From the NCBI RefSeq assembly GCF_024699075.1, contig NZ_JAILQF010000074.1, forward strand, positions 1 through 21,121: 21,121 nucleotides of DNA, in the 5' to 3' direction. The DNA comes from Butyrivibrio sp. (GTDB lineage Bacteria; Bacillota_A; Clostridia; Lachnospirales; Lachnospiraceae). The position numbers were made by a program, and so were the translations under genes. Positions 1 through 8,037 of the stretch are shown in pieces. The notes below the pieces were generated by a model. The model did not search any database and was not told the DNA's origin. It saw only the letters and a list, made by a program, of their open reading frames with translations. Position 1 is the first letter of the stretch. Each line of letters opens with the position of its first letter.

Positions 1-1065
1 GAATATGAAGTACCGCATGCCGCCTGGAAGGTTATAGGTAGTGATTCTGATAAATCTAAAGAATTAATACAAGCATCTATAGTAGATAAGCCAGGGATGA
101 AGACTTTAGTCGATACTCATGGCGGCATAGAAGACGGTATAGATCGTATTTTCTCAGATATAGATGATTCAGGACTTAGCAGGCTAGGCGCATTTAAGAA
201 GCGCTTTGATACATTAAAGAATATTTGGAAAAAAATAAAGCCTGATCTCATTCTTTCTTTTATAGGCAAGAACAATATCATGGCTATAATGACAGCAAAA
301 AGCCTTCATATACCCGTAGTAGTATCAGTAAGAGCTAAGTTCGAAATGGAATATCCGTCCAAAGCTATGATGCTTGCTATGAGATATACGTTCCCTAAGG
401 CGGCAGGAATAGTGCTTCAAAGCAGGGGTGCTTCCATGCAGCTTCCTGATAGACTTAAGAAAAAGACTGTTGTACTTCCAAATTCCATTAATCCTGATTT
501 TATTAAAGACACATATCAGGGTAATAGAGATAAGACAATAGTAACAGTTGGAAGAATTGATGAGAACAAGAATCATAAGCTTATAATAGATGCTTTTAAT
601 AAGATAATTGATGAGTATCCTGATTATGAGCTTTTAATATTTGGCGATGGGCCTGACAGAGATAAGCTCTTTAGGTACACAGGTGCCAAAGGCTTAAATG
701 ATAAAATTATATTTAAAGGCAGTGTCTCAGATGTTGCTGATAAGATACAGGCTGCCTCAATGTTCGTTCTTGCATCTGATATGGAAGGAATGCCCAATGC
801 TTTGATTGAAGCAATGAGTCTTGGAATTCCATGTATTACTACGGATTGTATGTATGATACTTCAGAGCTTATACAGGATGATGTAAATGGCCTGGTTGTG
901 CCAAAAGGTGATATAGATGCTATGGCAGCTGCCATGAAGAAACTTATAGATGATCCTGAATATGCTGGTAAGCTTGGTACTACAGCTTCTAAGATCAAAG
1001 AAGAGGTGGCACCTGATGTAATAAACAGAAAATGGGAAGACTATTTCCAAAGTATTATGAGATGA
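1..1065 (+). CDS. GT4 glycosyltransferase, 5'-truncated by window edge
   Basis: This is a retaining GT-B glycosyltransferase of family GT4, which would transfer a sugar from a nucleotide sugar to a lipid-linked glycan at the cytoplasmic membrane face. The frame is open from base 1 and in-frame codons before the first ATG (97) read as protein, so the true start lies outside the window; 354 codons are present, which is most of a usual 360-390 residue GT4. Visible landmarks are the domain linker LPNSINP (about 478-498), the donor-site motif VGRIDENKNH (544-573) with its Arg and Lys, and the E-x7-E motif EGMPNALIE (784-810). The next gene follows after 97 bases. The sugar specificity cannot be read from the sequence. 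The family call is secure. Confidence 0.93.
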   Translation, partial: EYEVPHAAWKVIGSDSDKSKELIQASIVDKPGMKTLVDTHGGIEDGIDRIFSDIDDSGLSRLGAFKKRFDTLKNIWKKIKPDLILSFIGKNNIMAIMTAKSLHIPVVVSVRAKFEMEYPSKAMMLAMRYTFPKAAGIVLQSRGASMQLPDRLKKKTVVLPNSINPDFIKDTYQGNRDKTIVTVGRIDENKNHKLIIDAFNKIIDEYPDYELLIFGDGPDRDKLFRYTGAKGLNDKIIFKGSVSDVADKIQAASMFVLASDMEGMPNALIEAMSLGIPCITTDCMYDTSELIQDDVNGLVVPKGDIDAMAAAMKKLIDDPEYAGKLGTTASKIKEEVAPDVINRKWEDYFQSIMR

Positions 1066-1070
1066 TCAAT

Positions 1071-1100
1071 TAAAACTATTTAAAACTATATTTAAAACAA
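1071..1100 (+). repeat. Short AT-rich tandem repeat between genes
   Basis: The 10-mer TAAAACTATT (1071-1080) is followed directly by TAAAACTATA (1081-1090) and by a partial third copy, TAAAACAA (1093-1100). It sits in the 97-base gap between the GT4 gene and the asparagine-synthase gene. I see no convincing promoter or intrinsic terminator in this gap. The repeat may be only AT-rich drift. Confidence 0.35.
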
Positions 1101-1162
1101 TACTAAAAACGTAAACATGATGCAGGTATATAAAAAACCTATGACATAAAAGGATAACGACT

Positions 1163-3214
1163 ATGTGCGGAATATGCGGATTATTAAATTATAAAGGTAA
1201 TGCAAGAGCTGTTATAGCAGCAATGAATATACATATGAAGGACAGAGGACCTGATGCTGATGGCATATGGATAAGCCAGGATGAAATGGCAGCTTTTGGC
1301 CATAGAAGACTCTCAATAAGAGATTTGTCAGCCAATGGTTCTCAGCCAATGAAGTCTCATTCAGGCAGATTCATGATGGTCTATAATGGTGAGATTTATA
1401 ATGCCAATGTTCTTAAGGATAAGCTTCTTAGCGATAAAGTCTGCAAGGAAAGCGATTTTAGAGGAACTTCTGATACAGAGATCCTTCTTGAATATGCTGA
1501 GAACTACGGATTATATGATGCTCTTCGTATGAGTAAGGGAATGTTCGCAATAGGCCTTTATGATATTAAGACAGGAAGATTACAGCTTGCAAGAGACAGA
1601 GTAGGCGAGAAGCCGCTTTACTACGGCTTTATTAATCATGAAGTTTTTGGCTTTGCATCTGATATAGGGTGCTTTACAGAAATACCTGAATTTGAGAAAA
1701 AGATTAATAGAAGCGTACTTCCTCTTTATTTTAGCCACGGATATATACCCGCACCATACAGCATCTACGAGGATATCTACAAGCTTGAACCAGGAACTAT
1801 ACTTACAATAGATGATCCTTATGGATACTTTAATCCTGTAGATGACGGAGATCTTAAAGAGTATTATAAGGCTGATAAAGCCGGAAGAAGCTTTAATGCT
1901 ACCAACTTCTTTGATGGTCATACCTACAAGGAAGTATATGACGATATAGATGAGCTCTGCCAGGATACAGGTCATGCCTATACAGTATACTGGTCTATGA
2001 AAGAAGCTGCCATGTATGGTCAGAACAATATATTCAAAGGTTCTGAGCAGGATGCAGCAGACGAGCTTGAAAGACTTATAAAGGATGCTGTTACTGGCCA
2101 GATGGTAGCGGATGTTCCGCTTGGAGCTTTCCTTTCTGCAGGAATAGATTCAAGTACTATAGTATCACTTATGCAGCAGGTAGCTCCGGGAAGAGTTAAG
2201 ACCTTCACTATCGGAATGAATGAGCAGGGTTATAATGAAGCAGAGATAGCCAAAGAGATAGCAGGAATCCTTGGAACAGAACATACTGAGATGTATATAG
2301 ATGATGCGGATGCCAAAAGAGTTATCCCTGACCTTGCAAACATGTTTGGAGAGCCCTTTGCAGACAGCAGTCAGATTCCTACATATCTTGTAAGTAAGAT
2401 GACTCGTCAGCACGTAACAGTATCCCTTTCAGGAGATGCTGGTGATGAGCTTTTCTGCGGATATACATCATACCGTTCTATAGAAAGAATCTGGGGCAAG
2501 ATGGGGAAAGTTCCTTATCCTGTAAGGAAGGCTGTATCAAGTATAGTAAGTCCGTTTGCAGGATTTAGTGATGTTGCCAAGATAAAGTCAGGACTCCTTG
2601 GAGCTCGTAATATAGCAGATCTTCATATGATAGAGTCTGATCCTTGGAAGTATGGAAGGAAGATTACTGATATAGACAAGAATCCACAGGATGGAAGATG
2701 GAACAATAAATTCCTTTATGCCGGTAATACACTTAATAACTACTTATCAGAAGTTAATCACGAAACAATGCTCATGGATATGACCATGTATCATCCTGAT
2801 GACATTCTTACAAAGGTTGACAGGACTGCTATGGCAGTATCTCTTGAAACCCGTGTGCCGCTTCTTGATAAAGACATAATAGAATTCGCATGGACACTTC
2901 CAACTTCTTATCTTCGTGATGACAAGGTGGGTAAAAAAGTTCTCAGGAACGTGCTTTACAGATATGTTCCAAAGGAACTTATGGATAGACCTAAGAAAGG
3001 CTTCTCAATTCCAATTGATAAGTGGCTCAAAGAACCGGAACTCAGGTCCTGGGCAGAAGATCTTATCAGAAGGACCAAGGTAAGAAGGCAGGGATATCTT
3101 AACGCAGATGCTGTTCATAAGATCTGGGAAGACTTTATAAATGGCGGAGAGTGGAAACCACAGATATGGTACATACTTATGTTCCAGCAGTGGCTTGAGG
3201 ATAATGATTTATGA
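1163..3214 (+). CDS. asnB: Glutamine-hydrolysing asparagine synthase (AsnB) family amidotransferase
   Basis: The protein (683 aa) has the two-domain AsnB layout. Its N-terminal class II glutaminase domain begins MCGICG, with Cys2 as nucleophile once Met1 is removed. The C-terminal domain has the ATP-pyrophosphatase loop SAGIDSS (residues 325-331) and a second conserved motif, SGDAGDE (423-429). The start is supported by AAAAGGA at 1148-1154, eight bases upstream. The family makes asparagine from aspartate, glutamine and ATP. Relatives inside polysaccharide loci (for example WbpS in Pseudomonas O-antigen) are implicated in amidating uronic acids, and the setting between glycosyltransferase and acyltransferase genes favours that role here (inference). 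It is longer than the usual 610-630 residues, mainly through extra sequence around residues 217-276. The stop overlaps the MBOAT start in ATGA. Confidence 0.93.
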   Translation: MCGICGLLNYKGNARAVIAAMNIHMKDRGPDADGIWISQDEMAAFGHRRLSIRDLSANGSQPMKSHSGRFMMVYNGEIYNANVLKDKLLSDKVCKESDFRGTSDTEILLEYAENYGLYDALRMSKGMFAIGLYDIKTGRLQLARDRVGEKPLYYGFINHEVFGFASDIGCFTEIPEFEKKINRSVLPLYFSHGYIPAPYSIYEDIYKLEPGTILTIDDPYGYFNPVDDGDLKEYYKADKAGRSFNATNFFDGHTYKEVYDDIDELCQDTGHAYTVYWSMKEAAMYGQNNIFKGSEQDAADELERLIKDAVTGQMVADVPLGAFLSAGIDSSTIVSLMQQVAPGRVKTFTIGMNEQGYNEAEIAKEIAGILGTEHTEMYIDDADAKRVIPDLANMFGEPFADSSQIPTYLVSKMTRQHVTVSLSGDAGDELFCGYTSYRSIERIWGKMGKVPYPVRKAVSSIVSPFAGFSDVAKIKSGLLGARNIADLHMIESDPWKYGRKITDIDKNPQDGRWNNKFLYAGNTLNNYLSEVNHETMLMDMTMYHPDDILTKVDRTAMAVSLETRVPLLDKDIIEFAWTLPTSYLRDDKVGKKVLRNVLYRYVPKELMDRPKKGFSIPIDKWLKEPELRSWAEDLIRRTKVRRQGYLNADAVHKIWEDFINGGEWKPQIWYILMFQQWLEDNDL

Positions 3215-4653
3215 GTTTTAACTCCTATATTTTTATATTGTGCCTACTTCCAATAAGCTTTATAGGATATTTTGCTCTTAATCGCATTAAAAATAAATAC
3301 GGGGTTATGTGGCTTTTGGCTTCATCACTCATTTTTTATGCATGGGCAGGAATATCCTGTTTTGTACTTCTTATTGCAAGTATGCTGCTTAATTACATAT
3401 TTACAATTCTTATCAGGAAGAAGGGCTCTAAAATATTATTATCCTGTGGTATTACTATAAATGTACTTTTACTCATATATTTCAAATACTCAGGATTTTT
3501 AGTTCAGAATATAAATGAGCTTTTTAAAACAAGCTTTGTATTTCAGAACATAACTTTGCCCCTTGGTATAAGCTTTTTCACTTTTACGCAGATTTCATGG
3601 CTTGTGGATACATACAGAGGTGAAACTGACAGGTACAGCTTCCTTGAATATGCTCTGTTTATAAGTTATTTTCCCAAGATGGCAGAGGGACCTATTGCGC
3701 TGCATGGTGATATTCTTCCTCAGTTTGCAGATCCTGATAAAAAGAAGATTGATTATGACAACATATCACGTGGTATCATGATATTTGTCTTTGGACTTTT
3801 TAAAAAGCTGATGATAGCAGATACGCTTGGTAAGGCTGTAGACTGGGGCTTTAATTATGTTCCGGATCTGTATTCGCTTGATATATGGATCATCATGCTT
3901 GCATATACTCTGCAGATATATTTTGACTTTAGCGGATATTGTGATATGGCAGCAGGAGTATCTATGATGCTTAACATAGACCTTCCTGTCAATTTCAATT
4001 CGCCCTATAAATCGCTTACTATAACTGATTTCTGGAAGAGATGGCATATCTCTTTAACTTCTTTTTTGAGAAAATATATTTATTTTCCTCTTGGAGGAAG
4101 CAGAAAAGGGACAGTCAGGACATATCTTAATATGATGATTGTATTTATAGTAAGCGGCTTATGGCATGGCGCTAACTGGACATTTGTACTGTGGGGAGCA
4201 CTTCATGGAGCTTTTCAGGTACTTCATAGAATATTCAGAAAGCCTTTTGACAAAGTATTTGCTCCTATCAAGTGGTTTATAACATTTTTGTTTGTAAATA
4301 TAGCATGGCTTCTTTTCAGGGCAGACTCAGTATCACAGTGGTGGTATATGGTCAATAAAGCCTTTGGAATTAAGTACAGAACTATTCATGAAGAGCTTGC
4401 TTCTGTATTCAAGATACCAAAGCTCAGGTCAGTATTAAGCGTAATAAGCATACCTTATACAGATATGGATGTATATGTATTTGGAATGGTACTTATGCTT
4501 GCAGTATGCATGTTCATATGCCTTGTGCCAAAGAACAATCTTATAAGAGAACATAAGATAAGTGTGTGGACACTTGTAGTGACTATGGGATTATTTATGA
4601 TATGCCTGTTATCACTTTCAAATGTTACTTCATTCTTATATTTCAATTTCTGA
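3211..4653 (+). CDS. MBOAT family O-acyltransferase (AlgI/DltB-like)
   Basis: This is a polytopic membrane protein of 480 aa, the usual size for bacterial AlgI-type MBOAT proteins. These pass an acyl group, usually acetyl, across the membrane for transfer to an exported polysaccharide. The signature region FWKRWHISL carries His279, and SGLWHGANW carries His319, which matches the near-invariant MBOAT active-site histidine. Around these are many hydrophobic segments from the N-terminus (from about residue 7) to the last helix near residue 455-475. The gene starts inside the asnB stop (ATGA, 3211-3214), with GAGG at 3197-3200 as ribosome site, so the two are probably translationally coupled. The next gene encodes a membrane-anchored SGNH-like protein, the typical partner that completes acyl transfer. 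The family is certain; the acyl group and target are inferred. Confidence 0.95.
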   Translation: MSFNSYIFILCLLPISFIGYFALNRIKNKYGVMWLLASSLIFYAWAGISCFVLLIASMLLNYIFTILIRKKGSKILLSCGITINVLLLIYFKYSGFLVQNINELFKTSFVFQNITLPLGISFFTFTQISWLVDTYRGETDRYSFLEYALFISYFPKMAEGPIALHGDILPQFADPDKKKIDYDNISRGIMIFVFGLFKKLMIADTLGKAVDWGFNYVPDLYSLDIWIIMLAYTLQIYFDFSGYCDMAAGVSMMLNIDLPVNFNSPYKSLTITDFWKRWHISLTSFLRKYIYFPLGGSRKGTVRTYLNMMIVFIVSGLWHGANWTFVLWGALHGAFQVLHRIFRKPFDKVFAPIKWFITFLFVNIAWLLFRADSVSQWWYMVNKAFGIKYRTIHEELASVFKIPKLRSVLSVISIPYTDMDVYVFGMVLMLAVCMFICLVPKNNLIREHKISVWTLVVTMGLFMICLLSLSNVTSFLYFNF

Positions 4654-4753
4654 TCTTGATAGAATTCAGAAATTTATATTTGTAATGAATTGATTATTTA
4701 ACAAGTGTCTTTTGAATTTGATTTTAATTATGATTTTTGTGGAATGGTAATCT

Positions 4754-5842
4754 ATGCAGGATAAGAAGAAAAATATGACCACCAAGTTGTGGGTTAAAAT
4801 TTTTATATCGGTTTTTGTATGCCTTGCAGTCCTTATGGCGGTAATGGTAGCGGTTATAGATCCCTTCTTCCACTATCATAAGCCGCTTGGAGTATTCTAC
4901 TATACTTTGGACAATGAGAGATACCAGAACAACGGCATTACTAGGAATTTTGATTATAACGCACTTATTACAGGTACATCCATGACTCAGAATTTTAAAG
5001 CGTCACAGGCGCAGGAACTTTGGGATAAGGATTTTATCAAGGTATGTTATGCAGGTGCTATGTACAAAGAGATTAATGACAATATAGAGCTTGCGCTTAG
5101 TACCCATGACGTTGATGTAGTTGTAAGGTGTCTTGACGGCACATATCTTCTTGAAGATAAAGATGCTGAGCGTAATGACCTCGGAACATATCCTGAATAT
5201 CTTTATGATGATAATATATTCAATGATGTTAATTACCTTCTAAATAGTACTGTTATCGGAGGGTACTGCCTTCCTATGATATTTAACTTGGTTACAGGAG
5301 GAGAAAGCGGCATAACATCTTTTGATGAATATAGCAGATGGATGGAACAGGCAACTCTTGGAGCGACAGGAGTCTTAGGTGACAGAACTTCTTATACTGC
5401 ACCAGAGGAAAGTGTTTCGACACTTACAGAAGAAGAAATCAAGACGCTTACTGATACAATAAAACAGAATGTAACGGATACGGCAGCAGCACATCCTGAT
5501 ACCCAGTTTTATTATTTCTTCCCGCCTTACAGTGCAGCTTTTTGGGGAGGCTCCTGGGAGAAGGGAACCCTTATTAAAGAGATAGAATGTTACAGACTTG
5601 CTGCAGAGCTTATACTTCCATATGAGAATATTCACCTTTTTGCATTTGATGATATGACAGATATTACTTGTAATCTTGATAATTATAGAGACGTATCTCA
5701 TTATGGAAGTGACATAAATGATATGATACTTGAGATGATGGCAGCAGATGAGAACAGGCTCACACTCGATAACTATAATGAATATTATGACGAGATGGAG
5801 CAGTTCTATGAAAATTATGATTTTAATTCACTTATAGAATGA
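4754..5842 (+). CDS. Membrane-anchored SGNH/GDSL-like protein, probable partner of the MBOAT acyltransferase
   Basis: The 362-residue protein has a basic N-terminus, one transmembrane helix (about residues 13-33) and a long extracytoplasmic domain. The motif GTSMT (Ser76) resembles the nucleophile block of SGNH hydrolases, and DVSHYG (Asp313, His316) fits the C-terminal D-x-x-H block. Proteins of this plan (DltD, AlgJ/AlgX-like) sit beside MBOAT genes and transfer or handle the acyl group outside the membrane. That role is inferred here. A 100-base gap precedes the gene. It contains a weak possible promoter, TTAACA (4698-4703) with TTTAAT (4723-4728) at 19-base spacing. A second ATG at 4775 is possible, but 4754 has GGA about ten bases upstream. 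The C-terminal tail is very acidic and tyrosine-rich. The stop overlaps the following frame. Confidence 0.72.
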   Translation: MQDKKKNMTTKLWVKIFISVFVCLAVLMAVMVAVIDPFFHYHKPLGVFYYTLDNERYQNNGITRNFDYNALITGTSMTQNFKASQAQELWDKDFIKVCYAGAMYKEINDNIELALSTHDVDVVVRCLDGTYLLEDKDAERNDLGTYPEYLYDDNIFNDVNYLLNSTVIGGYCLPMIFNLVTGGESGITSFDEYSRWMEQATLGATGVLGDRTSYTAPEESVSTLTEEEIKTLTDTIKQNVTDTAAAHPDTQFYYFFPPYSAAFWGGSWEKGTLIKEIECYRLAAELILPYENIHLFAFDDMTDITCNLDNYRDVSHYGSDINDMILEMMAADENRLTLDNYNEYYDEMEQFYENYDFNSLIE

Positions 5843-5850
5843 GGATAGAT

Positions 5851-6780
5851 ATGATCATAATCAAGCTTCAGGGAGGACTTGGGAACCAGCTCTTTTTGTA
5901 CGGGCTGTACAAGAACTTAAAGCACCTGGGAAGAGAAGTTAAGATCGATACAGTAAGCGGATTTGAAGAAGATGAGCTTAGAGTACCGTGCCTTGAAAGT
6001 ATGGGACTTAAATATGCTGTAGCTACAAGAGATGAAGTTGTAGCTATAAGAGATTCTTATATGGATATATTGAGCCGTATAAGAAGGAAGATATTTGGAC
6101 GAAGGACCTTTGATTATTTTGAACCTGCAGATGGAAATTTTGATCCAGGGGTCTTGAACCTTACTAAAGCATACCTGGATGGGTATTTTCAGTCGGAGAA
6201 ATATTTAGGAGATGAAAGTGAAGCTCAGGAACTCAGAAATGAACTTCTAAAATATCAAGATACTAGTTTATCTAAGTCAGACCAGATACAGGATCTGTAT
6301 GACCAGATAAAGGATGGAAATTCAGTAAGTCTTCATATAAGACGAGGCGATTATCTTACACCAGGGATAATGGAGACTTATGGCGGGATCTGCACAGATG
6401 ACTACTATGAAAGGGCTGTAAATACAGTCAGATCCAAGTATCCTGATGCCAGATTCTATATATTCTCCAATGATCTTGACTGGTGCAGAGAGAAGTACAG
6501 AAGCGAGAAGAACTTTATTTTTGTTGATATTTTTTTACCTGATGATATGGGTAAAGATGGTTCAGGATATAAAGATAAGAACCAAAATATGAGTATAAGT
6601 AGAGATGTATCAGAGCTTTATCTTATGGCTTCATGCAAACATCACATACTTGCTAATTCAAGCTTTTCCTGGTGGGGAGCATGGCTTTCAGATAATGAAG
6701 GCATGACAATAGTTCCTTCTAAATGGCTTAATAACAAGAACATGACGGATATATATACTGAAAACATGTGCAAGATATGA
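5851..6780 (+). CDS. GT11 glycosyltransferase, alpha-1,2-fucosyltransferase type
   Basis: The protein is a canonical GT11 inverting transferase. It opens MIIIKLQGGLGNQLF and carries HIRRGDY (residues 162-168), the GDP-fucose binding motif with two arginines. Near the C-terminus it has ANSSFSWWGAW (from residue 268). The family usually transfers L-fucose from GDP-fucose to O-2 of galactose; the acceptor here is unknown. I place the start at 5851 rather than the in-frame ATG at 5839. GAGGA (5841-5845) lies five bases before 5851, no ribosome site precedes 5839, and the family N-terminus begins here. The product is 309 aa, close to the usual 290-310. The ribosome site overlaps the previous gene's stop (5840-5842), so the genes are probably coupled. 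A second, divergent GT11-like gene lies at 9865. Confidence 0.93.
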   Translation: MIIIKLQGGLGNQLFLYGLYKNLKHLGREVKIDTVSGFEEDELRVPCLESMGLKYAVATRDEVVAIRDSYMDILSRIRRKIFGRRTFDYFEPADGNFDPGVLNLTKAYLDGYFQSEKYLGDESEAQELRNELLKYQDTSLSKSDQIQDLYDQIKDGNSVSLHIRRGDYLTPGIMETYGGICTDDYYERAVNTVRSKYPDARFYIFSNDLDWCREKYRSEKNFIFVDIFLPDDMGKDGSGYKDKNQNMSISRDVSELYLMASCKHHILANSSFSWWGAWLSDNEGMTIVPSKWLNNKNMTDIYTENMCKI

Positions 6781-6867
6781 TATTAGTCATAGACGAAGTC
6801 TCATAATAAGTGAATATTTTTTATCAAATAAAATAACCTATTTTAAAAATATGGTGCTGGAGAATCA

Positions 6868-8037
6868 ATGCAGGAATATGAAAACTGTAAATTATATAAA
6901 CTAAATATAGATGATCAGGCAGATCTCATAACTGTAATTGTTGCCTGCTATAATATTGAGAATTATATTAAAAGGTGCGTAGATTCTATTACAGCTCAGA
7001 CTTATAAGAATCTTGAGATTCTTATTACAGATGATGGATCAACAGATTCATCAGGATCTATATGTGACAGTCTTGCAGATAGTGATTCAAGGATCAAAGT
7101 CTTTCATACAGATAATCATGGCCTTGGACTTGCCAGAGACTATGCCATGGATAGGGCATCCGGAAAGTATATAACCTTTGTAGACGGAGATGACTATATA
7201 GAACCCAGGATGTATGAAGAGATGATGTCAGCTATGAAGTCTTTTGACGCTGACATAGTAGTAGCCGGATATAGAAATATATTTGAAAGTAGTCCAAAAA
7301 CAGCCAGTGAAGGAACGTCCAAAAAGGTAATAAGTGATAGCTCGGAGACAACTACATGTGCTGATCATAACAAAGCTTTGGATGAAGGTTTTTATGTTAC
7401 AGATCTTGCAGTTATGAATTCTGAAGATCTTCTAAGGGCTCTTGTAGAAGAAAATGAGAAATATGTCGTTCAGAACTGTGCTTGGAATAAACTTTATAAA
7501 AGAAGCCTTATAGAAGGTGATAAGTTAAGATTTCCCAAAGGGCACTACGAAGATATAGTATATTCTACAAAGCTTCTTAGACGAGTACAAAAGGGAGTAG
7601 TTATTTGTGACAAGCTTTATAACTATATAACAGACAGAAGTGGTAGTATCATGAATCAGGGAGTTAAGTGGGATATTCTGACTCAGCAGATACCGGCCTA
7701 TAAAGAGCGAAATGAGGTACTTGAAGACGCCGGTTATCCTGAACTTGCATACATACACCAATATATGGTATATAAGAAGCTATTGCTTTTATATACTCAG
7801 GTCAGAAGATCCAAAGATCCTGAGAAGAAAGCTAAAATGGATGCCCTTTCACAAGTTATAAAAGGGGCTAAAGACAATTATGATAATATATATAAATGCA
7901 GGATCGCAGATCCTCATCAGGAACTTAGAATGAAATTGTTCCTTAAAAGTACTGTATTGTATAATGCTTTTATGGCAGTTAATGATACATTCATAATTCC
8001 TTTAAAAGTAAAATTAAGAGACGGGGCTAAAAGATGA
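6868..8037 (+). CDS. GT2 family glycosyltransferase
   Basis: This is a GT-A fold family 2 transferase of 389 aa. The nucleotide-binding strand LITVIVACYN begins at residue 20, ITDDGSTD carries Asp55-Asp56, and the metal-binding DxD-type motif VDGDDY has Asp106 and Asp108. It is a cytoplasmic enzyme that would add one sugar to the growing repeat unit; donor and acceptor are unknown. GGAG (6859-6862) lies five bases before the ATG. An 87-base AT-rich gap precedes it, without a convincing terminator or promoter. It ends in an ATGA overlap with the ABC exporter gene. About 190 residues follow the catalytic core, as in many GT2 enzymes with a variable C-terminal acceptor part. Confidence 0.94.
   Translation: MQEYENCKLYKLNIDDQADLITVIVACYNIENYIKRCVDSITAQTYKNLEILITDDGSTDSSGSICDSLADSDSRIKVFHTDNHGLGLARDYAMDRASGKYITFVDGDDYIEPRMYEEMMSAMKSFDADIVVAGYRNIFESSPKTASEGTSKKVISDSSETTTCADHNKALDEGFYVTDLAVMNSEDLLRALVEENEKYVVQNCAWNKLYKRSLIEGDKLRFPKGHYEDIVYSTKLLRRVQKGVVICDKLYNYITDRSGSIMNQGVKWDILTQQIPAYKERNEVLEDAGYPELAYIHQYMVYKKLLLLYTQVRRSKDPEKKAKMDALSQVIKGAKDNYDNIYKCRIADPHQELRMKLFLKSTVLYNAFMAVNDTFIIPLKVKLRDGAKR

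Noticed and set aside
624..998. Minus-strand open frame opposite the GT4 donor domain
   Set aside because: The opposite strand encodes conserved GT4 motifs across the whole stretch, so this frame is an antisense shadow.
97..1065. ATG at 97 as the start of the first GT4 gene
   Set aside because: The same frame is open back to base 1 and reads like protein, and a GT4 starting at 97 would lack much of its N-terminal domain. The gene is cut by the window edge.
5839..5850. ATG at 5839 as the start of the GT11 gene
   Set aside because: There is no ribosome site before 5839, while GAGGA lies five bases before 5851, where the family N-terminus begins.
6814..6852. ATATTTTT / AAAAATAT inverted repeat in the gap before the GT2 gene
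   Set aside because: The arms are pure A/T with a 23-base loop, so the pairing is weak and expected by chance in this AT-rich gap.
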